This document shows positions 25,091 to 34,039 of a DNA stretch of 38,248 bases, in pieces. Every line of letters starts with the position of its first letter. The first letter of the stretch is position 1. The translations under genes were made by a program, and so were the position numbers. Below the pieces are notes generated by a model. The model was not told the DNA's origin. It searched no databases and was given only the letters and a program-made list of their open reading frames with translations. Origin of the DNA: Candidatus Thorarchaeota archaeon (lineage in GTDB: Archaea > Asgardarchaeota > Thorarchaeia > Thorarchaeales > Thorarchaeaceae); contig JAUWOU010000015.1 of assembly GCA_030612005.1 (NCBI GenBank), forward strand, positions 1 to 38,248, written 5' to 3'.

Positions 25091-25999
25091 TTGAAGATTG
25101 CAGCCATATCAGATTTGCATGTGCTTCCTGATGATGGTGATCGAGAGCTCCTTGAAAGTATCAAACGAAGAGTAGAGGAGATATCTCCCGATGTCCTTGT
25201 CATCGCTGGAGACATAAGTGACCATCTGAGTGTCTTGGATGATTCTCTTTCACAATTGTACATTGAAAGCTGTGCAAATCTCTATGTTGCAGGAAATCAT
25301 GATATCTGGTTTGAAGATGAGGGAGGTCCAGGATCCCTAGAAAAGTACTCGCGAAAGGTAGGCAATATTTGTCAGAAGAATGGCTTCATTCATCTGCCAG
25401 ATAGCCCTCATATTAAAGAAAATACTGCATTCGTTGGAAGTATAGGTTGGTATGATTACTCGTTCAGACGTCCCGAACTTGATATTCCGATGGATCATTA
25501 TGAGCAGAAAGAGTATCGTGGAGCTGTTTGGTATGATCTATTCAAAATAGACTGGGCATATAGTGACATTGAAGCGACGAATCTTTTCAATCGTAAATTA
25601 GAATATGATCTCACGACCCTTCCCGACAATATCTCTCAAATTGTCTATGTTTCACACCATCTACCTTTTCGAAACCTCACCATCTACAAAGATCGTCTTC
25701 CATGGGATTTCCATAGTGCTTTCATGGGTGCTCAGAGTACAGGTAAAATCCTTGAGAACAACGATAGAGTGATTCTATCAATATCTGGACATAGCCATAT
25801 CAGAAATTTGGTGGCTATAGGAGGAATAACAGCAATCACAGTTCCAATTGGTTATGGTAGACCGGAACAAAACAAGCTTGACGATTTTGTTAGAGATGCA
25901 GTGGCCGTGATAGAGATAACAGAAGGGAGTATCAACGTGCCAGATTTTGTGAAAGGTGACATTTGTGCAGACCTTTCATATGTTACTTCAAGGCACTAA
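25091..25999 (+). CDS. Calcineurin-like metallophosphoesterase
   Basis: A 302-residue protein with the full set of metal motifs in order: ISDLHV (7-12), IAGDISDH (about 37-44), AGNHDIW (about 67-73), VSHHLPF (about 190-196) and SGHSHIRN (about 232-239). These bind two metal ions and cleave phosphoesters. The substrate (nucleotide, phosphoprotein or nucleic acid) is not evident. The TTG start is preceded by a GTGATG-like site. It lies 82 bp before the first permease gene and divergent from the FAD oxidoreductase. Confidence 0.88.
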   Translation: MKIAAISDLHVLPDDGDRELLESIKRRVEEISPDVLVIAGDISDHLSVLDDSLSQLYIESCANLYVAGNHDIWFEDEGGPGSLEKYSRKVGNICQKNGFIHLPDSPHIKENTAFVGSIGWYDYSFRRPELDIPMDHYEQKEYRGAVWYDLFKIDWAYSDIEATNLFNRKLEYDLTTLPDNISQIVYVSHHLPFRNLTIYKDRLPWDFHSAFMGAQSTGKILENNDRVILSISGHSHIRNLVAIGGITAITVPIGYGRPEQNKLDDFVRDAVAVIEITEGSINVPDFVKGDICADLSYVTSRH

Positions 26000-26081
26000 C
26001 TCGACTCGGCACATTAATGAGCAGGAAATGCAATTATACCATTCACTCTGCTTTGTGCTTTAATCAGAGAAAACCAAAGAT

Positions 26082-27494
26082 GTGACTAGTACAACGAAGA
26101 AACCTGGTTGGGAAATCATTGCCGCAATTGGTGTCATCTTATTTACTATTATTGCGGGCTACCTGGTTACGCTTCACAATATTGCTGGAGCGGTCCTAGT
26201 TGTCTTCATTGGTACATACATACTCATTTCCACAGAGAAAGTGAATCGGACTGCGATGTCATTGCTAGGAGTGGCAATTGTAGGTGTGATTCTATACATC
26301 GCTTTAGAAATTGAGGTTCTTACCGGCGTCGATCATGGTGGAGTGGAGTTTTCAGTACTCATAGCGCACATCGATTGGACCACTATTATGTTCATCATTG
26401 CTATGAGTATAATCGTAGGAGTAGCTGCTGCTTCAGGTCTATTCCAGTTTATTGGCTTGAAAATTGCAGCAAGAAGTCAAGGCGAACATAGAAAACTTTT
26501 CATCACGTTTCTTGTTTTTGTATCAGGAATCAGCCTATTTTTTGATACTGTTTCAACCATGCTTATCGCTGCACCTCTCACTATTGAGATTTGCAAAGCT
26601 CTTGAAATTGATTTCAAACCGTTCTTAATTTCTGAGGCAATCGTGTGTAATTTCTCGTCAATTCCATCAATTGTTGGTGCAGTACCGAATCTCGTAATTG
26701 CAGGTGAAACAAAACTTAATCCAGCGTTTCTCTTCATAGTTATGATGCCGCTCTCAATAATTCTCTTTCTTGTTAGTCTACCAATCTTACTGAGATGGTA
26801 TGGCTCAACATTTGGGGAAACAGAGGAAGTTCGAATTGATAGGGTTTTCTCGATTGATCCTACAACTATGATCAAAGACCGGTGGGACTTCAATATCTCT
26901 GCAGTGGCTCTCGTTTTATTAGTTATTGGTTTTGCATTAGGACCATCTTTTGGTATAGTTCCCCCATTGATTGCACTTGTCGTAGCAGGCTTTCTACTCC
27001 TCTTGGCGCATGAACGAGCAAACGAGTTCCTTAGCCAGGTTGGTTGGCCTACTGTCTTCTTTCTGGTCGGGCTGTTTGGTCTAGTTGGTGCGCTCGAAAT
27101 AACAGGTCTTATTGATGCATTGAAAGATGCTATAGAACCAATCGTGGGTAATGACGCCAATTTTGCTATTGTATTTCTTATGTGGATCCCAGCGATGCTT
27201 TCTGCATTTTTAGACAATCTACCTGTGTCAGCTGTACTTGCACCTATTGCTGTAGAGTTCGGCGGATTGAGCCCAGTTCTTCCTCTTGCACTTATCTTTG
27301 CAGTGAATATTGGTGGTTATATTTTCACGCCACTTGGTTCGCCTGCAAACATGGTCGCAATAGGATTATCAGAGAGGGAACATGATCCAATTTCATTCAT
27401 CGAGTTTGTGAAAATTGGAACACTGTTAGGAATTATCCATCTTGTAATAGGGAGTGTATACCTAGTACTAGTCAATATGCTATTCTTCGGATAG
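26082..27494 (+). CDS. ArsB/NhaD-superfamily ion or anion permease, paralogue 1
   Basis: A 470-residue membrane protein with about 11-12 helices. The two halves each have a re-entrant signature of the ion transporter superfamily: FFDTVSTMLIAAPLTIEICK (about 148-167) with CNFSSIPSIVGAVPNLVIAG (about 188-207), and SAFLDNLPVSAVLAPIAVEF (about 371-390) with GGYIFTPLGSPANMVAIG (about 410-427). The DN-x-P and Gly-Pro-Asn-rich loops are typical of ArsB, NhaD and SLC13 relatives. The substrate is unknown (Na+/H+, arsenite, dicarboxylate or sulfate). The GTG start has a TATA-like TTTAAT about 24 bases upstream, which suggests a leaderless transcript. Confidence 0.85.
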   Translation: MTSTTKKPGWEIIAAIGVILFTIIAGYLVTLHNIAGAVLVVFIGTYILISTEKVNRTAMSLLGVAIVGVILYIALEIEVLTGVDHGGVEFSVLIAHIDWTTIMFIIAMSIIVGVAAASGLFQFIGLKIAARSQGEHRKLFITFLVFVSGISLFFDTVSTMLIAAPLTIEICKALEIDFKPFLISEAIVCNFSSIPSIVGAVPNLVIAGETKLNPAFLFIVMMPLSIILFLVSLPILLRWYGSTFGETEEVRIDRVFSIDPTTMIKDRWDFNISAVALVLLVIGFALGPSFGIVPPLIALVVAGFLLLLAHERANEFLSQVGWPTVFFLVGLFGLVGALEITGLIDALKDAIEPIVGNDANFAIVFLMWIPAMLSAFLDNLPVSAVLAPIAVEFGGLSPVLPLALIFAVNIGGYIFTPLGSPANMVAIGLSEREHDPISFIEFVKIGTLLGIIHLVIGSVYLVLVNMLFFG

Positions 27495-27572
27495 CTATCA
27501 TTAAGAGCAGCTATGGTTACACAGCGGATGTGTGCAACAAATAGCAAAGAATGGAACAAATGAAGTGAGAAC

Positions 27573-28871
27573 ATGCAAGAACCCGTGGGAACTCTAGTCA
27601 TCCTAGTATTCATTGGTGCCTATCTAGCCATCTCAAGTGAGAAGGTAAATCGAGCCGCAATGTCTATGACAGGAATGGGGGTCGCAGGTCTTGTTCTTTG
27701 GGGTTATGGTACAAATTTCAACACGTTAATTCACAGTATTGAATGGAGTACGATACTATTCATCGTTTCAATGATGGCTATAGTGTCAGTTGCAGGTCAC
27801 TCTGGAATGTTTCAATATATTGCACTAACTCTAGCAAAACCAACGGGAGGCGATACAAAACGTCTGTTTACAGTGTTCATTGTCTTCGTCTTCTTTGTGT
27901 CTATAGTCTTTGATACAACTTCAACAATATTGATTATGGGACCTCTTACAATTGAGGTGTGTAAAGCTCTAGAGATAGACTTCAAACCATTCTTGATAGG
28001 TGAAGCAATTACTTGTAATTTCGCGTCTATCCCATCAATTGTCGGTGCGGTTCCAAATCTGGTTATTGCAGAAGAAGTATTTCGAGCAGGTGTTACTGGC
28101 TTTGATGCAGGTTTTCTGTTTGTTATTCTTATGCCTCTATCAGTAATCCTGCTATTTGTAACTCTCTTTATTTTGCATAGAGTCTTCAAGGACCAACTCA
28201 TTGATACCGAAGAAGAGATAGTAGACGAGGTCTTTGTAGTAGTACCACAACACATGATTAAATCAAGAAGTGATTTCTACCTTTCACTTGTAGCAATAGC
28301 AATATTGACTCTCGCCTTCACTTTTGGACAAGGATCCGGTCTTGAACCACCTTTGGTTGCCATTATTGTTGCATTCACCGTACTTTTGATGACACGGGAA
28401 CGTGTTGAGAACATTCTAGCGGAAATCAACTGGAATACAGTTTTCTTCCTGATTGGCATCTTCGGACTTGTGGCAGCACTGAAGATTGTTGGTTTTATTG
28501 ATGATATTGGAGCTGGTGTTGGTGCAGTTGTAGCAGGAGATACTGGAGGTGCAGTTGCATTTCTCGTTTGGGTTCCTGCGTTACTCTCTGCAATCATTGA
28601 CAACATACCAGTTTCAATAATTCTCGCACCTATTGCATCTAGTCTGGCAGCAACCACACCGGTCTTTCCAGCGATTCTGATATTTGCTGTGAACGTGGGA
28701 GGATATTTACTACCAATCGGGGCTCCAGCAAATTTGCTTGCTATGGCGATGTCTGAGGATGAGCATGATCCAATTAGTTTCAAAGCATTCGCTAAGATTG
28801 CAACACCTCTAGCAATAATCCATCTGCTTATCGGAACAGGATGGCTCTATTTAATGACATTTCTGATTTGA
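27573..28871 (+). CDS. ArsB/NhaD-superfamily ion or anion permease, paralogue 2
   Basis: A 432-residue protein clearly paralogous to the preceding gene: the same FKPFLIGEAITCNFASIPSI loop, SAIIDNIPVSIILAPIA and GGYLLPIGAPANLLAMA, and the same SEREHDP/SEDEHDP end. It begins one helix later than paralogue 1 and has about 11 helices. The start ATG follows GAAGTGAGA. The 78-bp gap suggests co-transcription. The tandem pair arose by duplication and has diverged throughout, so they may have different substrates or form a heteromer. Confidence 0.85.
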   Translation: MQEPVGTLVILVFIGAYLAISSEKVNRAAMSMTGMGVAGLVLWGYGTNFNTLIHSIEWSTILFIVSMMAIVSVAGHSGMFQYIALTLAKPTGGDTKRLFTVFIVFVFFVSIVFDTTSTILIMGPLTIEVCKALEIDFKPFLIGEAITCNFASIPSIVGAVPNLVIAEEVFRAGVTGFDAGFLFVILMPLSVILLFVTLFILHRVFKDQLIDTEEEIVDEVFVVVPQHMIKSRSDFYLSLVAIAILTLAFTFGQGSGLEPPLVAIIVAFTVLLMTRERVENILAEINWNTVFFLIGIFGLVAALKIVGFIDDIGAGVGAVVAGDTGGAVAFLVWVPALLSAIIDNIPVSIILAPIASSLAATTPVFPAILIFAVNVGGYLLPIGAPANLLAMAMSEDEHDPISFKAFAKIATPLAIIHLLIGTGWLYLMTFLI

Positions 28872-28881
28872 TTCAAAATAA

Positions 28882-28945
28882 GTGGCGTCTGGCCACCGAT
28901 AAATAGCCACCGGGAGGAGGACACTACGGAAACACAAGACGCCAC
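28882..28945 (+). ncRNA. Candidate structured RNA with 9-bp closing stem and alternative pairings
   Basis: GTGGCGTCT (28882-28890) is a perfect complement of AGACGCCAC (28937-28945). Between them are two copies of GCCACCG (28892-28898, 28906-28912), either of which can also pair with the first GTGGC, and a purine-rich GGGAGGAGG stretch. It is GC-rich in an A/T-rich spacer. It could be a riboswitch-like element, a small RNA or the 3' end structure of the permease mRNA. No known family was recognised. Confidence 0.45.
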
Positions 28946-28983
28946 ATATTAGTTACAAATTGTACTTAACTACCTTTAGTTAC

Positions 28984-29023
28984 TGACAAAATGCGCATTT
29001 TTGGTATTTTTCTCATTTTGTCA
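28984..29023. promoter_or_regulatory. 10-bp perfect inverted repeat upstream of the NYN ribonuclease promoter
   Basis: TGACAAAATG (28984-28993) and CATTTTGTCA (29014-29023) flank a T-rich 20-base spacer, just before a TATA element (TATATTTATA, about 29031-29040). The position suits an operator. The T-rich loop also allows a terminator for upstream transcripts. Confidence 0.45.
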
Positions 29024-29089
29024 AAGACTCTATATTTATACGGTATTACCGAACGAAAATCATCAACAGTAAACAAGAGGTTCTAGAAT

Positions 29090-29587
29090 TTGCCAAAACG
29101 AGCACGGTGCCCGCATTGTGATAGGCTCTTCAATCGTGATGTCCTTGATAGGCATATCCAGAGATGTCGTGAGCGAACTCGTTCAGTAACATCCAGGAGT
29201 CCTCAGAGAGGAAAAAAGACTGTTATTGTTGATGGAAACAATGTTGCATATCACCTCTCACCAAACGGAAAGCCACAAGTTAACAACATCTTACTGGCTC
29301 AGCGCAGTCTTGCCAACGGAGGATACAAACCAGTATTCGTAATTTCAGCAGCTCTTGTTCACAAAATAGACCGTCCTGATGCATTAATGACATTAATGAA
29401 CGAAATAGATGTTGTCCGTGCTCCTCGGGGAACAAATGATGATTTGAAAATCTTTGAAATTGCACAGAAAAGAAATGCAGACATCGTATCAAATGATAGG
29501 TTCCTAGATTGGTTAGACAAATATCCATGGGTATCAGATAGACTAAGGAAGTTTAGGATGACTCCTACCGGTCTGATTTTGACCTAG
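29090..29587 (+). CDS. Zinc-finger plus Zc3h12a-like NYN ribonuclease
   Basis: A 165-residue protein. Residues 7-26 form a C2HC zinc finger (C7, C10, H22, C26). After a basic linker comes a NYN/PIN-like nuclease domain: VIVDGNNVAYH (D48), PRGTNDDLKIFEIA (D117, D118) and ADIVSNDRFLDW (D136). This acidic set matches the Zc3h12a-like ribonuclease NYN domain known from eukaryotic Regnase-1. The likely job is RNA cleavage or decay, with RNA recognition by the finger. The TTG start has AGAGGT upstream and a TATA element at about 29031. alaS follows 87 bp later on the same strand. Confidence 0.8.
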   Translation: MPKRARCPHCDRLFNRDVLDRHIQRCRERTRSVTSRSPQRGKKTVIVDGNNVAYHLSPNGKPQVNNILLAQRSLANGGYKPVFVISAALVHKIDRPDALMTLMNEIDVVRAPRGTNDDLKIFEIAQKRNADIVSNDRFLDWLDKYPWVSDRLRKFRMTPTGLILT

Positions 29588-29674
29588 TCAATTATCTAAA
29601 TTCGTCTCCTTCGAAAGCATTAAAATCAGTCACGAAATGACCACTCTAATTACTATTCAAAGAGTTGGTGCAAA

Positions 29675-31453
29675 ATGAAAATCAGTGAATTGCGAAGTAT
29701 GTATCTTAAATTCTTCAAAGAGAAAGGGCATTCAGTTATAGCTTCAGCTTCACTGTTTCCTGAGGATGATCCATCGGTACTATTCACCTCAGCAGGTATG
29801 CACCCTCTTGTTCCATATCTCTTAGGGCAAAAACATCCTGAAGGTATTCGGCTCACCAATTTTCAGAAATGTATTCGTACAACTGACATTGATGAGGTTG
29901 GAGATACAACTCATCTTACATTCTTTGAGATGCTGGGAAATTGGAGCCTTGGTGATTACTGGAAGGAAGAAGCAATCACATGGAGCTACGAGTTTCTCAC
30001 ATCAAAGAAATGGTTAGGATTTGACCCGAATAAGCTGTCAGTCACTATATTCGCAGGAGATAAGGACTCTCCCCGAGATGATGAAGCCGCTGAGGTCTGG
30101 CGAAGTGTTGGTATCCCAGATGAGCGCATATACTTCCTAGGAAAAGAGAACAACTGGTGGATAGCAGGCAATAGCGGTCCTTGTGGACCATGTTCAGAGA
30201 TGTTCATTGAGGTTGATGAGATACCAAAGTGTGGACCTGATTGTCGACCTGGGTGTCATTGCGGTCATTTTGTTGAAGTCTGGAACGATGTCTTCATGAT
30301 GTACAACAAGAGCGAAGACGGAAAATACACTCCTCTCAAGCAGCAGAGTATTGACACAGGAATGGGTGTTGAGAGAACGGCCGCCATGCTTCAGGGAGTC
30401 CCATCAGTTTTCGATACCGAGGCCTTCATACCATTAATTGAAAAAATCAAAGAACTCTCATCGATGGAGGAGTTTTCAGAGGAAGAAGATACTCAGATTC
30501 GTATCATTGCGGATCATGTAAGGTCTGCTATCATGATAATGGCTGATGATAGACAGGTTGGTCCATCCAATGTCGAGCAAGGTTACATTGTTCGACGACT
30601 TCTAAGAAAGGCAATTCATAGTGCTGATCGACTGAATATTGGTACGGGCTTTATGATAGAACTCACAGATCTTGTAGTTGGCATGTTCAAAGATGTCTAC
30701 AAAGAGGTGGAGCGAAATCAAGAGTTTATCATTAAGAATCTCAAGGCGGAAGAAGAGAAGTTCAGGAAGACACTCACCAAGGCTTTACGAAGATTCGATA
30801 GAATATTCCAAGAATCAAATACAATCACAGGACAGGATGCTTTTCTGCTCTTCACAAGTTTTGGATTACCTCTGGAAATGACAAGAGACCTTGCAGAAGA
30901 AAGAGGCATTGCTATAGATATGGAGCAGTTTACGAAGCAGTTTGAGGAACACAGAGAGAAATCGAGAACTGCAACTCAGGGTAAATTCAAGGGCGGTTTA
31001 GCAGACCACAGTGAGGAAATCACCAAGCTTCATACTGCAACTCACCTTCTCCAAACTGCACTAAGAAAAGTTCTTGGAAATGAAGTAACACAGAACGGTA
31101 GCAATATCACTGATGAGAGACTCAGATTTGATTTCACATTCTCAAGAAAGCTGACTCCTGAAGAGGTAGAACAGATAGAAAAAATGATCAATGATGTAAT
31201 TGCTCAAGATATTGCAGTTGAGCAATCATTCATGAAATATGATGATGCAATTGCAAAAGGTGCGCTTGCCTTTTTCAAAGAGAATTATGGCGAGGAAGTG
31301 TCAGTATACAATATAGGGGAGTTCAGTCTAGAACTCTGTGGTGGACCACATGTGGAATCCACTGCAATTCTTGGAAAATTCAGAATTGCAAAACAGAAGA
31401 AGATTGGAGCGGGGATAGTCAGAATTCGAGCTGTCCTTGAATCAAAATCCTAG
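29675..31453 (+). CDS. alaS: Alanyl-tRNA synthetase, short bacterial-type without C-Ala domain
   Basis: A 592-residue AlaRS. The class II catalytic core has LFTSAGMHPLVPYL, NFQKCIRTTDIDEVG, FFEMLGNWSLGDYWKEEA (motif 2) and DTGMGVERTAAMLQG (motif 3). The editing domain has HTATH (from residue 453) and CGGPH (from 555), the zinc-site pair. It stops straight after the editing domain: the C-Ala/DHHA1 oligomerisation part is missing, whereas archaeal AlaRS is about 900 residues and differs in core motifs. The wording of the core and a Cys-rich insert (CGPDCRPGCHCG, about 187-198) look bacterial, as in Patescibacteria. Horizontal transfer is inferred. Confidence 0.92.
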   Translation: MKISELRSMYLKFFKEKGHSVIASASLFPEDDPSVLFTSAGMHPLVPYLLGQKHPEGIRLTNFQKCIRTTDIDEVGDTTHLTFFEMLGNWSLGDYWKEEAITWSYEFLTSKKWLGFDPNKLSVTIFAGDKDSPRDDEAAEVWRSVGIPDERIYFLGKENNWWIAGNSGPCGPCSEMFIEVDEIPKCGPDCRPGCHCGHFVEVWNDVFMMYNKSEDGKYTPLKQQSIDTGMGVERTAAMLQGVPSVFDTEAFIPLIEKIKELSSMEEFSEEEDTQIRIIADHVRSAIMIMADDRQVGPSNVEQGYIVRRLLRKAIHSADRLNIGTGFMIELTDLVVGMFKDVYKEVERNQEFIIKNLKAEEEKFRKTLTKALRRFDRIFQESNTITGQDAFLLFTSFGLPLEMTRDLAEERGIAIDMEQFTKQFEEHREKSRTATQGKFKGGLADHSEEITKLHTATHLLQTALRKVLGNEVTQNGSNITDERLRFDFTFSRKLTPEEVEQIEKMINDVIAQDIAVEQSFMKYDDAIAKGALAFFKENYGEEVSVYNIGEFSLELCGGPHVESTAILGKFRIAKQKKIGAGIVRIRAVLESKS

Positions 31454-31546
31454 AGATGTCATCTGTCGCAAGGTCTATTTGCTCCTTTTACTACGTTTGA
31501 GTGTTAATACCAGATTCATTTCAGATTTGTCAAGGTGGTTAGACAA

Positions 31547-32209
31547 ATGGGAACATTCTCAAAAATATTCGGGCTTGGTGATAAGGAACTCCAAAAGGAA
31601 GCTGACAAGCTTCTCCTTAAACTAAGCAAGGCAATTCAATCAGCTAGCGCTAAGCTAAACGTGTGTGCAGATGATTGGCGTGATGGTAAGAAAAAACACT
31701 TGGATGAACTCGAATCAGAGATCATTTCTCTTGAGCGTGAAGCTGATAAGGTTAAGGATGAACTTTTCGAAAAAATATTCTCGAAGAGGGCGTATCTACC
31801 TCAACAAACTCAAGACCGCCATCAACTTGTAAACCACATGGATAGTGTTATTGATGCTGCAGAGGAAGCAGTTAGGATGATGCTGATTGGCCGCAGATAT
31901 AAACCCCCTAAGGAAATCCATAAGATTGCAGAAAAAGGATGGATTTGCACAGACTTACTGCAAGATGCAATCAAGTATCTCTTTACAGACTTTGAAAAAT
32001 CCGTAAAATATGCTCTAAAAATAGATAAAGTTAGAGAGGAGGCAAGAGATATTCAATTCGACCTGCTTGAACGTCTCTTTAATGATGATGACTTCAGTTC
32101 GATAGAGGTCACTTTGTTTCGTGCAATCTCTGAACGGATTTTGAGAGTTGCAATCACAGCAGAAGAAACTGGGGACTTCATTCGAACCATGGCGGTTAGG
32201 TATAGTTAG
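31547..32209 (+). CDS. PhoU-like DUF47 protein, Pit accessory
   Basis: About 220 residues, all helical: MGTFSKIFGLGDKEL start, then heptad-rich helices with the ESEIISLEREADKVKDEL segment (about 55-72), a central DSVIDAAEEAVRMML (about 100-114) and a C-terminal RILRVAITAEETGDFI. This is the TIGR00153/DUF47 pattern found beside Pit transporters, which it is thought to regulate. The ATG at 31547 follows AAGGTGG and is preferred to 31535. The Pit gene starts 17 bp after the stop. Confidence 0.85.
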   Translation: MGTFSKIFGLGDKELQKEADKLLLKLSKAIQSASAKLNVCADDWRDGKKKHLDELESEIISLEREADKVKDELFEKIFSKRAYLPQQTQDRHQLVNHMDSVIDAAEEAVRMMLIGRRYKPPKEIHKIAEKGWICTDLLQDAIKYLFTDFEKSVKYALKIDKVREEARDIQFDLLERLFNDDDFSSIEVTLFRAISERILRVAITAEETGDFIRTMAVRYS

Positions 32210-32226
32210 TCGGAGGATCTTCTGAA

Positions 32227-33267
32227 TTGGAGCCTTTGATTCTAGGAGCCTTGCTCGTCATCAGTTTTCTTGTTGCCTTTTCAATAGGAGGTAACGACGA
32301 AGCTATGGCTCCGGCTGTTGGAGCGAATGTTTTCACAATTCGAGCAGCTGTTATCATTGGTGGTATTACCACAGTTATTGGGGCAGTTCTTCTAGGTGGC
32401 AATGTATCAGAGAAAGTTGGTTCAGATCTTGTGGGTGGCGGTAGCGAGCCAATGATACTCACAATAGATATGGTCTTTGCTATCCTGATAGCTATGGCAA
32501 TATGGTTACTTATTGCTTCAATTTCAAAGGGATTGCCAATTAGCACAACTCAATGTATTGTGGGTTCTGTGCTCGGCGTAGCAATCTTTGCCCCAGTAGT
32601 TGGGTATTCTGATTGGGGAATAGGAGTTATCGATTGGTATGTAGTTTTTGAGGTATTTGCAGGATGGATTCTATCACCAATAATCGGGTTTGTATTTGCT
32701 GCGGGAATATTCGCAATCGTCAGACGCATACAAGGACGTGCAAAAGGATTTACTGCTCTTGAACGACAAGAAAGAATTGCATCCTATCTATTAGCCGGAT
32801 TTTTGATATTGACCTCGCTAAGCAGAGGAGGAAACGATGTAGCCAATGCTATTGCGCCTCTAATTGTTTTACCCGAATTCCAAGGAGTTTACGATTTTGG
32901 TACCTTTATTCTTCCTCGATTCATAGTTCCCCTTCTCGTAGGCGGGATTGGGATGGCTATCGGTTTGATTATAGTCGGGAGAAAAGTAATCAAAACACTT
33001 GCAACAGAAGTGGTAACTCTCTCACCATCATCAGCACTCTCAGCTAGTATTTCAGTTGCAGTAATCATGTTTATTGGAACCCTTCTAGGATTTCCTTTGA
33101 GTGGCACCCACGTACTAGTTGCAGCTTTAATTGCAGTAGGTTGGATTTCAGCAACCCCAATTCAGATGAAACAGGTGAAAGACATTCTCATCTCGTGGGT
33201 AGTGACTGTCCCAATTTCAGCTGTTTTTGCTATTGGAATATTCTGGATTACTCAGGGCTTGTTTTAA
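32227..33267 (+). CDS. pit: PiT-family inorganic phosphate transporter
   Basis: A 346-residue membrane protein with about ten helices and the two inverted-repeat signatures of PiT/PHO4 transporters: FSIGGNDEAMAPAVGA (about 19-34) and LSRGGNDVANAIAPL (about 198-212), with the paired PISTTQCIVGSVLG and PLSGTHVLVAALIAVG loops. It imports phosphate with H+ or Na+. The TTG start has GGAGG about ten bases upstream. It is an operon with the DUF47 gene. Confidence 0.92.
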   Translation: MEPLILGALLVISFLVAFSIGGNDEAMAPAVGANVFTIRAAVIIGGITTVIGAVLLGGNVSEKVGSDLVGGGSEPMILTIDMVFAILIAMAIWLLIASISKGLPISTTQCIVGSVLGVAIFAPVVGYSDWGIGVIDWYVVFEVFAGWILSPIIGFVFAAGIFAIVRRIQGRAKGFTALERQERIASYLLAGFLILTSLSRGGNDVANAIAPLIVLPEFQGVYDFGTFILPRFIVPLLVGGIGMAIGLIIVGRKVIKTLATEVVTLSPSSALSASISVAVIMFIGTLLGFPLSGTHVLVAALIAVGWISATPIQMKQVKDILISWVVTVPISAVFAIGIFWITQGLF

Positions 33268-33273
33268 CAAGAA

Positions 33274-34017
33274 TCACTTCAATTTTGGAATAGAATGAAT
33301 CAGCATATACTCCTTAGCAAGAGCACCCAATGTCTTTGCTTCCTCAACGGATAGGTGAACACGCCTAGTTGATTTAGGAGTTTCAAGATATGTTGCTTCG
33401 ATGAGTGCAAGTGAAGCGTCAGTTACAATCTTTTCTGCACCTGGACATAAGCGAGTGTCACCAGTATATGCTACTACAGACCCACCAACCTGAACCCTAT
33501 ACCCATGGGCAGGTTCCAGAATCTCTACTTCTGTTGCGTGTTCTAACGAATAGTGTTCAACTTCATACGCCTTAACCTTGAAGAAATCAGTATCAAAATC
33601 TGAATCAGACGAGATTTCATGATACCAGATTTTGAAAGGAAGTGTTTCTCGATGTAGTTCTCTGAAGCCCTTGATTATCTCAATTGCCTCCTTGCAGTTA
33701 GGAGGAATGATGATATTGAGTGGTTTTTTTCGACCCAACATCCTCATGAACCCAAACAATGTATAGAGTCCACCAACATGATCAAAGTGTCCATGAGAAA
33801 TAGCAATGAGGTCAATCTCATTGATGAATTCAGAACTCTCAAGAGAAATCAGAAGATCTCTAATGGCTCCATCTCCAACATCCATAAGCATCATTTTTCC
33901 AGTGAACTTCGAAGTCAATACGATAGTAGTGCTTACACCTGCGGCGCTGAATGGAACATTCACATGAACTTCATCGTTTTCCCAAGTGGTCTTGTACTCA
34001 TCTAAGTTTTTCATCAA
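33274..34017 (-). CDS. MBL-fold hydrolase, ribonuclease Z-like
   Basis: A 247-residue metallo-beta-lactamase-fold protein: SHGHFDHVGG (HxHxDH at 75-80) for the metal site, EHYSLEH with a further His, SVVAYTGDTRLCPGAEKI with the bridging Asp, and a late His near MLIHSIP. The layout resembles RNase Z/ElaC-like enzymes, although no exosite arm is obvious, so a different phosphoesterase or arylsulfatase-type MBL is possible. It ends seven bases from the pit stop (convergent). The ATG at 34014 is an equal start choice. Confidence 0.8.
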   Translation of the reverse strand: MMKNLDEYKTTWENDEVHVNVPFSAAGVSTTIVLTSKFTGKMMLMDVGDGAIRDLLISLESSEFINEIDLIAISHGHFDHVGGLYTLFGFMRMLGRKKPLNIIIPPNCKEAIEIIKGFRELHRETLPFKIWYHEISSDSDFDTDFFKVKAYEVEHYSLEHATEVEILEPAHGYRVQVGGSVVAYTGDTRLCPGAEKIVTDASLALIEATYLETPKSTRRVHLSVEEAKTLGALAKEYMLIHSIPKLK

Positions 34018-34039
34018 TTACTCAAATCCAGGAGACTAA

